Below are positions 27,272 through 37,639 of a DNA stretch of 64,000 nucleotides, in pieces. A model generated the notes under the pieces. That model worked only from the letters and a program-made list of their open reading frames with translations, made no database searches and was not told where the DNA came from. A program made the position numbers and the translations under genes. Position 1 is the stretch's first letter. The number at the start of each line of letters is the position of its first letter. Source of the DNA: Mycolicibacterium flavescens (GTDB lineage Bacteria; Actinomycetota; Actinomycetes; Mycobacteriales; Mycobacteriaceae). The stretch covers positions 4,952 through 68,951 of the forward strand of contig NZ_MIHA01000026.1 in assembly GCF_001722335.1 (NCBI RefSeq). The letters run 5' to 3'.

Positions 27272-28498
27272 ATGATCCGACGTGTGTTGGCGGCGCTGTG
27301 CGCCGCCGCTGTCCTGGCCGGTTGCGCGCCCCCCGGGGGTCCGGCGGCGACGACGACGGCGGAGCCGGGCAGCGACCGGGCCGACGCGGTGATGCGCATC
27401 GTGCGCGACACCATGAGCGAGGCTCATCTGAAGGCCGTGATCGTGCGGGTCACCGTCGACGGCGAGGAGGTCGTGACCCAGGCCGTCGGCGAGTCGATGA
27501 CTGGTGTGCCCGCGACCACCAACATGCATTTCCGCAACGGCGCGGTCGCCATCTCCTACGTCGCCACACTGCTGCTCAAACTCGTCGACGAGGGCAAGGT
27601 GTCCCTCGACGACAAGCTGTCGAAGTGGCTTCCCGAGGTGCCCCACGCCGATCGGGTCACGCTGGGCCAACTGGCACAGATGACGTCGGGCTACGTCGAC
27701 TACGTCATCGGCAACACCGAGATGAACGATGCGCTGTACGCAAACCCGTTCCGGCGCTGGACCGTTCACGAACTGCTGCGCTATGCCACCTCCCGCCCGC
27801 TGCTCTACGAACCGGGTACGAACTGGAACTATTCGCACACCGACTATGTGCTGTTGGGTCTGGCACTGGAGAAGGCGACCGGTGAGCGGATGCCGAAACT
27901 ACTGGGCGACAAGGTGCTGCGGCCACTCGGGTTGACCAACACCGTGAGCTCACCGACCGCGGAGATCCCCGATCCCGCGCTGCACGCGTTCACCTCCGAA
28001 CGCCGGGCATTCCTCCAGATCCCCGACGGCACACCGTTCTACGAGGACAGCACCTATTGGGACCCGTCGTGGACGATCACCCACGGCGCTGTCCAGACTT
28101 CCACGGTCTACGACCTCGAAGCCACCGCCGCCGGCATCGGGTCCGGTCGGCTGCTCACCCCCGAGTCGTACCGGGCGATGGTCTCCACCGCACTGCGCGG
28201 CAAGACCCGCAAACAACCGGGGTGCGCCACCTGCGAGGAGATGACCGACCGCTACACCTACGGTCTGGGCATCGTGATCTCGGGTAACTGGCTGCTGCAG
28301 AACCCGATGCTGACCGGCTACGCCGCCGTCGAGGCGTACCTGCCCGCGCAGAAGATCGCGATCGCCGTCGTGGTCACGTTCGAGCCCGACGCGTTCGACG
28401 ACCGGGGCGATTACCGCAACGAGGCCGACACCCTGTTCCGTCGGATCGCCGCCGAACTCGCCCCTGACGATGCGCCACCGCCGCCTGCGCGGCGATAA
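27272..28498 (+). CDS. Beta-lactamase-fold (class C/serine-hydrolase-like) lipoprotein with a degenerate active site
   Basis: A 408-residue exported lipoprotein: signal peptide, lipobox LAGC (Cys18), then a class C beta-lactamase/DD-peptidase-like domain. The fold markers are clear (LVDEGKVSLDDKLSKWLP, LAQMTSGY, YEPGTNWNYS, YVLLGLALEKATGE). The catalytic Ser-x-x-Lys that should follow FRNG is replaced by AVAI (91-94), and the Tyr-x-Asn motif reads YSH (187-189). It is therefore probably not a working serine hydrolase; a binding or decoy role is possible. The stop overlaps the next start by one base (TAATG), so it is coupled to the amidotransferase gene. Confidence 0.82.
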   Translation: MIRRVLAALCAAAVLAGCAPPGGPAATTTAEPGSDRADAVMRIVRDTMSEAHLKAVIVRVTVDGEEVVTQAVGESMTGVPATTNMHFRNGAVAISYVATLLLKLVDEGKVSLDDKLSKWLPEVPHADRVTLGQLAQMTSGYVDYVIGNTEMNDALYANPFRRWTVHELLRYATSRPLLYEPGTNWNYSHTDYVLLGLALEKATGERMPKLLGDKVLRPLGLTNTVSSPTAEIPDPALHAFTSERRAFLQIPDGTPFYEDSTYWDPSWTITHGAVQTSTVYDLEATAAGIGSGRLLTPESYRAMVSTALRGKTRKQPGCATCEEMTDRYTYGLGIVISGNWLLQNPMLTGYAAVEAYLPAQKIAIAVVVTFEPDAFDDRGDYRNEADTLFRRIAAELAPDDAPPPPARR

Positions 28499-29223
28499 TG
28501 AGCGGCGTGAGGGCGAAGGTTCTGTTCATCTACAACGACCACGTGGCGACCGAGGCGCTGCTGGGTGAGGCGTTCCTCGCGCACGGCTTCGACGTCGACA
28601 CCTTCGAGGTGGTGCCCGCCGCCCGCGGAACGCACGCGGCGGGCGACGTCGAGTTCCCCGATCCCACCGGCTACGACGTCATCGTGCCGCTGGGCGCGCG
28701 CTGGGCGGTCTACGACCCGGCGCTGCTGGACACCTGGGTGACGGCGGAGGCGGCGATGCTGCGCGACGCGGCCGCCGCCGGTGTCGCGTTGCTCGGCGTG
28801 TGCTTCGGCGGCCAGCTTCTGGCCCACGCGTTCGGCGGGTCGGTGACCCGCGCACCGGTCCCCGAAATCGGTTGGTATGACGTCGATTCGACCGACCACG
28901 AGCTGATCCCGCCCGGACGGTGGTTCCAATGGCACGCCGACCGGTGGACGCTGCCGCCCGGTGCGGTGGAGGTGGCGCGCACCGCCGGCGCGTCGCAGGC
29001 GTTCCTGCTGGGCCGCACGCTGGGGCTGCAGTTCCATCCGGAGGTGGACCGTCCGCTGCTGGAGACCTGGCTGGCCGACGACGACGGCGAGCTCGCCGCC
29101 TTCGGCATCACCAGCGACGAACTTCGTTCGCAGACAACGACGTTCGTCGACACCGCGAAGGTCCAGCGGCTGGTCGAGGCCTTCGTGACCCGGGTCGCGC
29201 GTCAGCCGTGCCCGAGTTCGTGA
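28498..29223 (+). CDS. Class I glutamine amidotransferase-like protein
   Basis: A 241-residue stand-alone class I GATase domain. The catalytic triad is complete: Cys102 in LLGVCFGGQLLA, and His180 with Glu182 in LQFHPEV. No synthase partner is fused or adjacent, as for many GuaA-like amidotransferases that act on gamma-glutamyl compounds. The role is unknown. ATG 28498 overlaps the stop of the lipoprotein gene. The 3' end overlaps the convergent epimerase gene by 22 bases. Confidence 0.87.
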   Translation: MSGVRAKVLFIYNDHVATEALLGEAFLAHGFDVDTFEVVPAARGTHAAGDVEFPDPTGYDVIVPLGARWAVYDPALLDTWVTAEAAMLRDAAAAGVALLGVCFGGQLLAHAFGGSVTRAPVPEIGWYDVDSTDHELIPPGRWFQWHADRWTLPPGAVEVARTAGASQAFLLGRTLGLQFHPEVDRPLLETWLADDDGELAAFGITSDELRSQTTTFVDTAKVQRLVEAFVTRVARQPCPSS

Positions 29224-30548
29224 GCCAACGCGTCCCGCAGCGCGGCGCGCCGGAACCGGTGCCCCAGCGACTCCAGCTTGGCGGGCACCACCCGCTGGTC
29301 GGCCTCGGCGAGCTCGCGCACGCCCTGCTCCCCCAGCAGTAGTCGCGGCCCGAACGACGGGACGGGCACCAGGGCAGGCCGGCGCAGCACCCGTGCCAGT
29401 GTCGCGGTGTACTCGTCGTTGCGCACCGGTGCGGGTGCGACCGCGTTGACCGGCCCGGTGAGCCGCTCGTCGTAGAGCCCGCGGTGGTACACATCGAGCA
29501 GATCGTCCAGACCGATCCACGCGAGCCACTGCCGTCCGCTGCCCAGCCGGCCGCCCAGCCCGGCGCCGAACAGCGGCCGCAGCAGCCGCAGCGTTCCGCC
29601 CCGCGCGGACTGCACGACACCCGTGCGCACGGTGACGACCCGCAGCCCGCCGTCGGCCGCGGGCGTCGTCGCCGCCTCCCAGTCGGCCACCACGTCGGCC
29701 AGGAACCCGTCGCCACGCACGCTGTCCTCGGTCAGCACCGCGTCGCCGCGGTCGTACCCGTAGACGCCGACCGCCGACGCGCTGACGAAGACCTTCGGCC
29801 CGTCGGCGCGGGCGGCGACCTCGGCGAGCCTGCGGGTGGGTTCGATGCGGCTGTCGCGGATCGCGCGTTTGTGCTCGTCGGTGAACCGCCCGGCGATCGA
29901 CGCGCCCGCCAGGTGGACCACCGCGTCGACACCGGCCAGCAGGTCCGCGGCCGGGCGGTACGGGTCCCACAGGCGCTCGTCGGCCCCGCGCGGCCGGTGG
30001 CGCACGAGCCGCACGACCCGGTGCCCGCCCGTGCTCAAGAACGCCGCCAGCGCCGAGCCCACCAGCCCCGAGGCGCCGGTGACCGCGATGACCAGAGGCC
30101 GTAGACCGGCGGTGGCGGCGGCGCGGTGCGCGGCCAGGTCCTCGGCGAGTTGGCGGTGCCGGTAGACGAACGTCGACCGCAACGCCGCGGCCGGAACCGG
30201 TGTGTCGACCCGGTCGCGCACGCGGGTGCCGCCGCCGACCTCGATGAACCCGTGGGTGTGGGTCCAGCGCCGGACCAGCCGCGGCGGCCATGACGCCGGC
30301 CCGGCTGACGACAGCACGTCGACGAAGCGGCGCGGCGGGTCGTAGCCGGCCGGATCGTGCTGGGCGACCCACCGCAGCCCGCCGGGCAGGCCGAGCACGG
30401 CACGGCCGTCAGCCAGCGATGCGGTCTCGGCGACCACGGTCATCGGCTGCCACGGCGGCACCAGCCGGCGCATCGCGCCCGGCCGGGTGTGCCAGCCGAA
30501 CACCTCGTCCAGCGGATGGTCGACGACGCTCTCGAATTCGATCCCCAT
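29202..30548 (-). CDS. TIGR01777-family epimerase with N-terminal SRPBCC domain
   Basis: A 448-residue two-domain protein. Residues 1-150 are an SRPBCC/START-like helix-grip domain (FESVVDHPLDEVFGWHTRPG). Residues from about 153 form an extended SDR of the YfcH/TIGR01777 type (VTGASGLVGSALAAFL, VHLAGASIAGR, SASAVGVYG). The reaction is unknown; NADP-dependent sugar or isoprenoid chemistry is usually suggested. ATG 30548 matches the family N-terminus; the frame extends upstream without support. The similar M. tuberculosis protein, Rv2216, lies elsewhere, so this copy sits in the accessory block. Confidence 0.88.
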   Translation of the reverse strand: MGIEFESVVDHPLDEVFGWHTRPGAMRRLVPPWQPMTVVAETASLADGRAVLGLPGGLRWVAQHDPAGYDPPRRFVDVLSSAGPASWPPRLVRRWTHTHGFIEVGGGTRVRDRVDTPVPAAALRSTFVYRHRQLAEDLAAHRAAATAGLRPLVIAVTGASGLVGSALAAFLSTGGHRVVRLVRHRPRGADERLWDPYRPAADLLAGVDAVVHLAGASIAGRFTDEHKRAIRDSRIEPTRRLAEVAARADGPKVFVSASAVGVYGYDRGDAVLTEDSVRGDGFLADVVADWEAATTPAADGGLRVVTVRTGVVQSARGGTLRLLRPLFGAGLGGRLGSGRQWLAWIGLDDLLDVYHRGLYDERLTGPVNAVAPAPVRNDEYTATLARVLRRPALVPVPSFGPRLLLGEQGVRELAEADQRVVPAKLESLGHRFRRAALRDALAHELGHG

Positions 30549-30608
30549 GTACAGATATTCGTCGCCGCGGCCCCGGTGGATTGCATCCGGGTCGGGTAAC
30601 CGCAGTCG

Positions 30609-30614
30609 TAGGCT
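30609..30614 (+). promoter_or_regulatory. Putative -10 element of the phosphoribosyltransferase gene
   Basis: TAGGCT fits TANNNT. It gives a leader of about 23 bases that contains the GGAGGGA ribosome site before ATG 30644. Confidence 0.45.
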
Positions 30615-30643
30615 GAACGTGTCCCGACCTCGGAGGGACCGAG

Positions 30644-31318
30644 ATGAGCGGATGGAGTGGGGTGACCCGTCGCCGCGGGAGGCGGGCATACCGCGACCGG
30701 CGTGACGCCGGCGAGATGCTGGCCGCTGAACTGGAGTCGTATCGCGACCGCGACGCGGTGGTGCTGGGCCTGGCGCGCGGCGGTGTGCCGGTCGGCTGGC
30801 AGGTGGCCCGCGCGCTGGGCGCCCCGCTGGACGTCTTCCTGGTCCGCAAGCTCGGAGTACCGCAGTGGCAGGAGCTGGCGATGGGTGCGCTGGCCAGCGG
30901 CGGCGGCGTGGTGATCAACGACAACCTGGTCCGCAGCCTGGGCATCCGCGACGAGGACATCGAGGCCGCGATCGCCAGGGAGACCGAGGAACTGCACCGC
31001 CGGGAGCGGGCCTACCGGGGTGACCGGCCACCGGCCGACATCGAGAACCGGGTCGTCATCCTCGTCGACGACGGGATCGCCACCGGCGCCAGCATGCTGG
31101 CCGCGGTGCGCGCGGTACGGGCCCAGAATCCGGCCCGGGTCGTCGTGGCGGTACCGGTCGGGCCGGCGTCGACGTGCAGCGAACTAGCCCGCGAAGCCGA
31201 CGATGTGGTGTGCGCGTCGACGCCGCCGGGTTTCGAGGCGGTCGGCCAGGTGTTCGAGGACTTCCATCAGGTCACCGACGACGAGGTCCGTGAATTGCTC
31301 GCTGCCCCAACGGTTTAG
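30644..31318 (+). CDS. Phosphoribosyltransferase-domain protein (Rv2143-like)
   Basis: A 224-residue type I PRTase-fold protein with the PRPP-binding loop [14 protein letters not shown] (138-151) and [12 protein letters not shown] near residue 40. Such stand-alone actinobacterial PRTases are of unknown substrate and are not typical purine salvage enzymes. ATG 30644 has a GGAGGGA site at good spacing. The 3' end overlaps the convergent membrane-protein gene by 4 bases. This gene resumes the synteny with M. tuberculosis after the accessory block. Confidence 0.85.
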   Translation: MSGWSGVTRRRGRRAYRDRRDAGEMLAAELESYRDRDAVVLGLARGGVPVGWQVARALGAPLDVFLVRKLGVPQWQELAMGALASGGGVVINDNLVRSLGIRDEDIEAAIARETEELHRRERAYRGDRPPADIENRVVILVDDGIATGASMLAAVRAVRAQNPARVVVAVPVGPASTCSELAREADDVVCASTPPGFEAVGQVFEDFHQVTDDEVRELLAAPTV

Positions 31319-31650
31319 CGGCTGGCGTCCTCGTCGGTTTCGGCCCGCTCGACGACGGTCGTTTCGTCCTGATCGACGTAGGTGTCCGCGGCGGGCTCGG
31401 CCGTCGCGGCGGGGTCCTCGTCCGGGTAGTCCTCGTAATACTCGTCGGCCGGGTCCGCCTCGGCGGGTGCGGCGGCCTCGGCGCCGGCCCGGCCCCGGGA
31501 GCGCTCCCGCACCGCGTCGACGATGAGCAGCACCACGCCGATCACGCTGGCCGCGATGCAGACCCAGGCGATCAGCTCATTGCTGGTGACAACCGCGGTC
31601 ACCAGCGCCGCGAGGCCGATGACTGCAAGGACGAGCGCGACGATCAGCAT
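31315..31650 (-). CDS. Small membrane protein with acidic tail (Rv2144c-like)
   Basis: A 111-residue protein with two hydrophobic helices (about 2-20 and 26-44) joined by a short turn, then a basic patch (RERSRGR) and a strongly acidic, Ala/Glu/Asp-rich cytoplasmic tail. Function is unknown. It lies 25 bases after wag31 on the same strand and is probably co-transcribed with it, so a role at the pole or in the envelope is possible. It overlaps the convergent phosphoribosyltransferase gene by 4 bases. Confidence 0.78.
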   Translation of the reverse strand: MLIVALVLAVIGLAALVTAVVTSNELIAWVCIAASVIGVVLLIVDAVRERSRGRAGAEAAAPAEADPADEYYEDYPDEDPAATAEPAADTYVDQDETTVVERAETDEDASR

Positions 31651-31675
31651 TGATCAACTCTCGGTCGGCGTGAAT

Positions 31676-32494
31676 TCAGTTGTTTCCGCGGTTGAACTGA
31701 TTGAACCCGCCGCCGTCGTTGCCGGCGCTGGAGTCCACCGGCGCGGCCGAACCGCGCTGGCCGAGTTCCTCCAGCTGGGATTCCAGGTAGGTCTTCAGAC
31801 GCGTGCGGTACTCGCGCTCGAACGTGCGCAGCTGTTCGAGGCGACCCTCGAGCACCGTGCGCTGCTGGTTGATGGTCCCCATGATCTCGGAGTGCTTACG
31901 TTCCGCGTCGGCCTGCAGGGCATCGGCCTTCTCCTGGGCCTGCCGCAGCTGGGCCTCCGAGCGGGTCTGGGCATCGGCGAGCATCGCGTCGGCGCGCTGC
32001 CGGGCCTCGGTGACGGTGGTCTCCGCGGTCTGGCGGGCCTCGCTGACCAACGCGTCGGCCTGGGCGCGCGCGTCGGCGAGCAGCTTGTCGGCCTCGGCTT
32101 TGGCGGTTCCGGTCAACCGGTCGGCGGTGTCCTGCGCCAGGCTCAGCACCTTGGCCGCCTTGAGCGCCTGGTCCTCGTTGGCCTGCGCGGACGGCGCCTC
32201 GTAGGCCGGCTGCGGCGTGGGCTGCGGCGTCGGCTCGGGAGCAGGCGGCTCGTACTGCGGGATCGTCTGAGTCGGCTGGGCGCCGGAGCTCGCACCGCCG
32301 GCGCGGGCGCCGGCCAGCTCCTGCTCGAGTTCGCCGACCCGCTGCCGCAGATCGGTGTTCTCCTCGATGAGGCGGGTCAGCTCGTTCTCCACCAGATCGA
32401 GAAACGCATCGACTTCGTCCTCGTTGTATCCGCGTTTGCCGATGGGCGGCTTACTGAACGCGACGTTATGGACGTCGGCGGGTGTAAGCGGCAT
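31676..32494 (-). CDS. wag31: DivIVA-family polar growth protein Wag31
   Basis: A 272-residue cytoskeletal scaffold that marks the cell pole and directs tip growth; it is essential in mycobacteria and a PknA/PknB target. The N-terminal DivIVA lipid-binding domain ([20 protein letters not shown], residues 1-60) is followed by a Pro/Gln-rich linker (about 75-105) and a long coiled coil (about 110-245) with Ala/Glu/Arg heptads. It ends in an Asn/Gly-rich tail. ATG 32494 has AAGGGGG at ideal spacing. It has its own 236-base upstream region with a TACACT -10, so it can be expressed apart from the dcw transcript. Confidence 0.97.
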   Translation of the reverse strand: MPLTPADVHNVAFSKPPIGKRGYNEDEVDAFLDLVENELTRLIEENTDLRQRVGELEQELAGARAGGASSGAQPTQTIPQYEPPAPEPTPQPTPQPAYEAPSAQANEDQALKAAKVLSLAQDTADRLTGTAKAEADKLLADARAQADALVSEARQTAETTVTEARQRADAMLADAQTRSEAQLRQAQEKADALQADAERKHSEIMGTINQQRTVLEGRLEQLRTFEREYRTRLKTYLESQLEELGQRGSAAPVDSSAGNDGGGFNQFNRGNN

Positions 32495-32533
32495 TGTCGC
32501 CCCCTTGAAGTCTGGACCGTCAACCGATCTCAA

Positions 32534-32539
32534 AGTGTA
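32534..32539 (-). promoter_or_regulatory. Putative -10 element of wag31
   Basis: Minus-strand TACACT lies about 40 bases before ATG 32494, giving a leader of roughly 33 bases with the ribosome site. The rest of the 236-base gap up to the YggT gene shows no gene. Confidence 0.45.
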
Positions 32540-32730
32540 AAGGCAGGGTGGAACGTAACTGGCGTCCATCCTGTCACACCAGCCGCGGCCGTAGCAGAAG
32601 AGGTTGAAATTAAGACCGAATTTCAAACAAGGGCGCACCGCCGCGCACCATTGGCGCCCTCATTCCAGGCCCCGCCTGGCTCGGGCAAACGGCGCTAATG
32701 CGCCGTCGCCGCGAACGGATCGCCGCGGTC

Positions 32731-33021
32731 TCAGGCGGCCGCGCTGAACGCCAGCTGCATACCGATGAACGCGACGAGCAACAGCACCATGATCGACAGG
32801 TCGAAGCGCACCGCACCGATCGTGAGCTGCGGAATGATCCGACGCAGCAGCTTCACCGGCGGATCGGTCAACGTCATGATCACCTCGAGGACCACCACCG
32901 TCACGCCTCTCGGGTGCCAGTCCCGGGAGAACGAGCGGATGAACTCGACAACGACGCGCGCGATCAGCAGAAGCCAGAACACGAACAGGGCGAAGCCCAG
33001 AATCTCGAAGAAGAGCGACAA
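32731..33021 (-). CDS. YggT-family membrane protein (Rv2146c-like)
   Basis: A 96-residue protein with two transmembrane helices (about 5-25 and 72-92) and the YggT core RVVVEFIRSFSRDWHP and LTDPPVKLLRRIIP between them. It is a conserved member of the division cluster between sepF and wag31; its exact role is unknown, and a link to envelope or osmotic function is suspected. The start is TTG 33021, with GAGGAC upstream; the length equals Rv2146c. It ends in front of the wag31 promoter region. Confidence 0.88.
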   Translation of the reverse strand: MSLFFEILGFALFVFWLLLIARVVVEFIRSFSRDWHPRGVTVVVLEVIMTLTDPPVKLLRRIIPQLTIGAVRFDLSIMVLLLVAFIGMQLAFSAAA

Positions 33022-33144
33022 CGACAGCCGTCCTCACTGCGGGTGAAGGGTGTGACATTGGATACAGGGGTCAGCGCCCGAGCCGCACAGCTCGAGCGCG
33101 ACGCCAGCCTACCCGCCCCCGGCGAGACCTACTGGTGGGCAGAC

Positions 33145-33789
33145 CTACTGGTAGGAGTAGAAGCCGGCTTCGGCGATGCGCTTGCGTTCCTCGGCGGTGA
33201 CGTCGACGTCGGCCGGCGACAGCAAGAACACCTTGGTCGCGACCTTGTCGAACGAGCCGCGCAGGGCGAAGGCCAGGCCGGCGGCGAAGTCGACCAACCG
33301 CTTGGCGTCAGCGTTGTCCATCGAGACCAGGTCCATGATCACCGGGGTGCCGTCGCGGAAGCGCTCACCGATGGTGCGGGCTTCGCTGTAGTCCTTGGGC
33401 CGCAGCGTGGTGATCTTCGACAGCGGGCTGCCCGCCTCGAACAGCTCGGCCATCCGGCGCGGGTCCATCGCCAGCGCGCCGCGGGTCGCACCGCGCATCG
33501 CACCGAATCGTGGTGCGGGCCTTTCGAACTCGCGCGGCACCCGCATGCGCGGCTCGAACCGGTCGTCGGCGTAGCCGCCTCGGTAGCCGGCCGGCGGTTC
33601 GTCGTAATCGCGGTCGTCGAACCGCGACGGCGGTGCGCCGCGGTCGAGGTACCCGTCGTCGTCGAGTTCGCGACCACGACGCGAGTACCCACGTGAGGCG
33701 CCGCGGTCGTCGTCCTCGTAGTACTCGTCGTCGTAGTCATCCATCGGGGCCATACCGAAGTAGGCCTTGACCTTGTGAAGTGTGCTCAT
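33145..33789 (-). CDS. sepF: Cell-division protein SepF
   Basis: A 214-residue FtsZ-membrane anchor, essential in mycobacteria. An N-terminal amphipathic membrane helix ([13 protein letters not shown]) is followed by a long, disordered Asp/Arg/Tyr-rich linker (about 17-105). The C-terminal DUF552 core (about 120-205, with [18 protein letters not shown] and [19 protein letters not shown]) dimerises and binds the FtsZ tail. ATG 33789 has GAGAAGGG upstream. The FtsZ tail motif it would bind is present in this window (PPFMRH at the FtsZ C-terminus). Confidence 0.95.
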   Translation of the reverse strand: MSTLHKVKAYFGMAPMDDYDDEYYEDDDRGASRGYSRRGRELDDDGYLDRGAPPSRFDDRDYDEPPAGYRGGYADDRFEPRMRVPREFERPAPRFGAMRGATRGALAMDPRRMAELFEAGSPLSKITTLRPKDYSEARTIGERFRDGTPVIMDLVSMDNADAKRLVDFAAGLAFALRGSFDKVATKVFLLSPADVDVTAEERKRIAEAGFYSYQ

Positions 33790-33802
33790 CGCTCGACCCT
33801 TC

Positions 33803-34609
33803 TCATGCCCTGGACTCTGGTGTCTGTGATGAAGATGTGACTGGAGTGACTACTTCTGGTGACGGTAGAGGACGTTGCCCCAATAACGCGGTACCGACAC
33901 GCACACACGTCGAGCCGTGTCTGACCGCGATTTCAAGATCGCTGGACATGCCCGCCGACAGCTCCAGCCGCTGGTCGTAGTCGCGCTGGACCCGTTCGTG
34001 CTCGGCCTGCAACCGGGCGAACGCCGCCTCGGCGTCGACGCCCAGCGGCGGAATGGCCATCAGCCCGGCCAGCCGCAGACCCGCGGCGGCGTGCGCCGCC
34101 GCGCACAGCTCGTCGACCGCAGCCCCGTCGTCGATGTCGACCCCGCCGCGCTTCTCGTCGGCGTCGAGGCTCAGCTGGATGTAGACGCGCAGCGGCTCGT
34201 CGCGTCGTCCCTCGTCGAGGGCCTCGGCGGCCGCGCGGTCCAGCGCCGCGAGCAGCTTGGCGCTGTCGACCGAGTGCGCGGCGTACGCCCAGCCCGCGAC
34301 CGCCCGGGCCTTGTTGCGCTGAATGCGGCCGATCATGTGCCAGCGAATGGGCGCAATATCGGTCAATTCGGCGATTTCGCGGACTTTATTCGACGCCTCC
34401 TGCTCGCGCGATTCACCAAATGCCGGGCACCCCAGACGGCGCAGGATAATGACATCGGAGGCCGGAAAGAATTTCGTCACGGGCAGCAATTCGATTTCGT
34501 CGATATCGCGGCCGGCGGCGTCGGCGGCCGCGGCCAGGCGCGCGCGCACGGTCGCCAACGCGTCGGCGAGTTCGCGTTCTCGTGGGTCCGGTGGCGGCAC
34601 GGCGGTCAC
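33803..34609 (-). CDS. YggS-family pyridoxal-phosphate-binding protein (PLP homeostasis)
   Basis: A 268-residue alanine-racemase-fold protein that binds PLP but has no known catalytic activity; it helps keep free PLP balanced. The PLP lysine lies in [12 protein letters not shown] (near residue 45), with [23 protein letters not shown] and a phosphate-binding RVGTALLG at the C-terminus. GTG 34609 overlaps the pgeF stop (GTGA). sepF follows 13 bases downstream. The gene is a regular dcw-cluster member (Rv2148c position). Confidence 0.93.
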   Translation of the reverse strand: MTAVPPPDPRERELADALATVRARLAAAADAAGRDIDEIELLPVTKFFPASDVIILRRLGCPAFGESREQEASNKVREIAELTDIAPIRWHMIGRIQRNKARAVAGWAYAAHSVDSAKLLAALDRAAAEALDEGRRDEPLRVYIQLSLDADEKRGGVDIDDGAAVDELCAAAHAAAGLRLAGLMAIPPLGVDAEAAFARLQAEHERVQRDYDQRLELSAGMSSDLEIAVRHGSTCVRVGTALLGQRPLPSPEVVTPVTSSSQTPESRA

Positions 34610-35319
34610 TCCATCCACACCAGCGACGCGAGTCGACCGGTCGGCGCACCGCGGCGGTGACTGAACAGGTTGGGGTCGGCGACCGTGCAGCGCGGGTCGA
34701 CGTCGATCGCGGTGATGCCCAAACCCGTTAACTGACGGGAAATTCCGGCCCGCAGATCCAGACCCGGGGTCCCCTTGGCCGTCGTCGTGCGGCTTCCCGG
34801 CAGCGCCGCCTCCACCTCGGCGGCCATCGTCTCGGGCACCTCGTAGTTGCGCCCGCTGACCGCCGGCCCGAGCAGCACGGAGATGTCCTCGGCGTGCGCG
34901 CCGACCGACAGCATCGCCTCGACGGTGTGCACGACCACGCCGTTCTGCGCGCCGACCCGTCCGGCGTGCGCCACCCCCACCACGCCGGCGCGCGCATCGG
35001 CCAACAAAACCGGAACGCAATCCGCGGTAACCACCGCTAAAGCCAAACGTTGCCGAGTAGTCACCAAAGCATCGGTTTCGGCGATCGGGTCCGCACCGGT
35101 TTTCCAGTCGTCGACAATAACGACGCGGCTGCTGTGCACCTGATTCATCCAGACGATGCCCCCGGCACCCAGGCCGATCGCCTCGCCGAGGCGCCTGCGG
35201 TTGGCGGCCACCGCCTGCGGGTCATCGCCGACGTGGTCGCCGAGGTTGAAGGTGTCGAACGGCGACGCGGAGACGCCGCCGGCCCGCGTGGTGGTCACGC
35301 GCCGTATGCGAACCGTCAC
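34606..35319 (-). CDS. pgeF: PgeF/YfiH-family peptidoglycan editing factor (laccase-domain protein)
   Basis: A 237-residue protein of the family once called polyphenol oxidase. In E. coli the homologue corrects wrongly charged UDP-MurNAc-L-Ser precursors, and other members have purine nucleoside activity. The metal and active-site signatures are present: NQVHSSRV, VVTADCVPVLL, GVAHAGRVG and LGPAVSGRNYEV. GTG 35319 lies 22 bases after ftsZ; no better upstream start is seen in frame. The 3' end is coupled to the PLP-binding protein gene. Confidence 0.9.
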   Translation of the reverse strand: MTVRIRRVTTTRAGGVSASPFDTFNLGDHVGDDPQAVAANRRRLGEAIGLGAGGIVWMNQVHSSRVVIVDDWKTGADPIAETDALVTTRQRLALAVVTADCVPVLLADARAGVVGVAHAGRVGAQNGVVVHTVEAMLSVGAHAEDISVLLGPAVSGRNYEVPETMAAEVEAALPGSRTTTAKGTPGLDLRAGISRQLTGLGITAIDVDPRCTVADPNLFSHRRGAPTGRLASLVWME

Positions 35320-35341
35320 GGTCGCCAGTATCGCGACTCGA

Positions 35342-36514
<1,173 letters not shown>

Positions 36515-36700
36515 CGCGATCCCTTCCTCCCAAGTTGTCCGACGACACGCCGAGCCTTTGGCAAACCCTAAACCTCAACCAGAGGGTTATAGTTATGTCA
36601 AGTTGTTCCGCGCAACTCGAACGGTAGGGCGAGGTCGCGGGCTAGCCATGCAGGCGCGCCGACACGCACGCCAGTTTTTTCGCGCAACGTCGGGCTCGCG
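36515..36700 (-). promoter_or_regulatory. ftsZ upstream region with promoter-like elements
   Basis: No gene is seen. On the minus strand a perfect TTGACA hexamer (36596-36601) and a TATAAC hexamer (36586-36591) stand close together, so they cannot be one -35/-10 pair; overlapping promoters are possible. The AT content near 36560-36600 is the highest in the cluster. Confidence 0.4.
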
Positions 36701-37639
36701 CTACTTCACTGTCGGCAGGTCCGGGCTGGACACGTCGTAGGTCCGCCCCGGCTGCGTCAGCAGCGCCCCGAGTTTGATGGCCTTCTCCTCGGTGCGGTCG
36801 GTGGTCCCCCACACCACCTGCCTGCCGTCGACGAGTTGCAGGGTGATCGCCGCGACCGAGGGCGCCGCGATCCGCGCCACCTGCGCGGCGACCTCGGGCC
36901 GTAGCGAGGTCATCACCTGCAGCGCGGCCTTGGTCGGCGGATCGTTGGGGCCCGGGTTGTCGGTGTCCAGGTACGGCACGCCCGGCGGCGGCACCCCGAC
37001 CGCGAAGTCGACGCCGTCCCGGTCGAACAGGTGGGGGCCGTCCGGATAGTCCTTGACCACCACCGGGATCCGTTCGACGACCGTGATCCGCAGCGTGGAG
37101 GGGTACTGCCGCTGCACCCGCGCGCTGGCGACGCGCCGGATGGTCGCCACCCGTTCGGCGACGGTGTCGGTGTCGACCTGCAGCAGCGGGGTGCCCGCGG
37201 CGACGGCCGCCGCGGCGACGATCTCCTCCTGCGGCACGGCCTCGGTGCCGACGACAACCGTGTCGCGCACCGACATGACCGGGGTGAAGTACAGCAGCAG
37301 CCCGATCCCGACGACCAGCACGCTGATCAGCGCCGTCCACATCAGCACCTTCAGCCCCCGCACCGCGCCGCGGTTGACCTTCGCCGAGTCACCGGCCGAC
37401 TTGCCCAGCACCTTGCGCTTGGCCTCGCGGCGGGCCTGCTCGATCGCCATCGCGCGGGCCTGCGCCGCGCGACGTTCCTCACGTTCCCGGCGGGCGCGAC
37501 GCCGGGGCCCCTCGAAATCGGCTGGCGCTTCCGGCGTTTCAGGTGCTTCCGGCGTTTCGGACGCTTCCGCGGCGGACCCGGCGTCGACGGCCGGATCCTG
37601 GTCCGGGACGGCCTCGTCGTTGTCGGTCGGTTCGCTCAT
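36701..37639 (-). CDS. ftsQ: Cell-division protein FtsQ
   Basis: A 312-residue bitopic division protein. A long cytoplasmic N-terminus with a repeated ETPEAP stretch (about 28-39) and a very basic segment (about 45-75) leads to one transmembrane helix (about 98-118). A POTRA domain follows ([19 protein letters not shown], from about 122), then the FtsQ-type beta domain. It links early divisome proteins with FtsL/FtsB-like partners. The ATG overlaps the murC stop (ATGA). Confidence 0.94.
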   Translation of the reverse strand: MSEPTDNDEAVPDQDPAVDAGSAAEASETPEAPETPEAPADFEGPRRRARREREERRAAQARAMAIEQARREAKRKVLGKSAGDSAKVNRGAVRGLKVLMWTALISVLVVGIGLLLYFTPVMSVRDTVVVGTEAVPQEEIVAAAAVAAGTPLLQVDTDTVAERVATIRRVASARVQRQYPSTLRITVVERIPVVVKDYPDGPHLFDRDGVDFAVGVPPPGVPYLDTDNPGPNDPPTKAALQVMTSLRPEVAAQVARIAAPSVAAITLQLVDGRQVVWGTTDRTEEKAIKLGALLTQPGRTYDVSSPDLPTVK

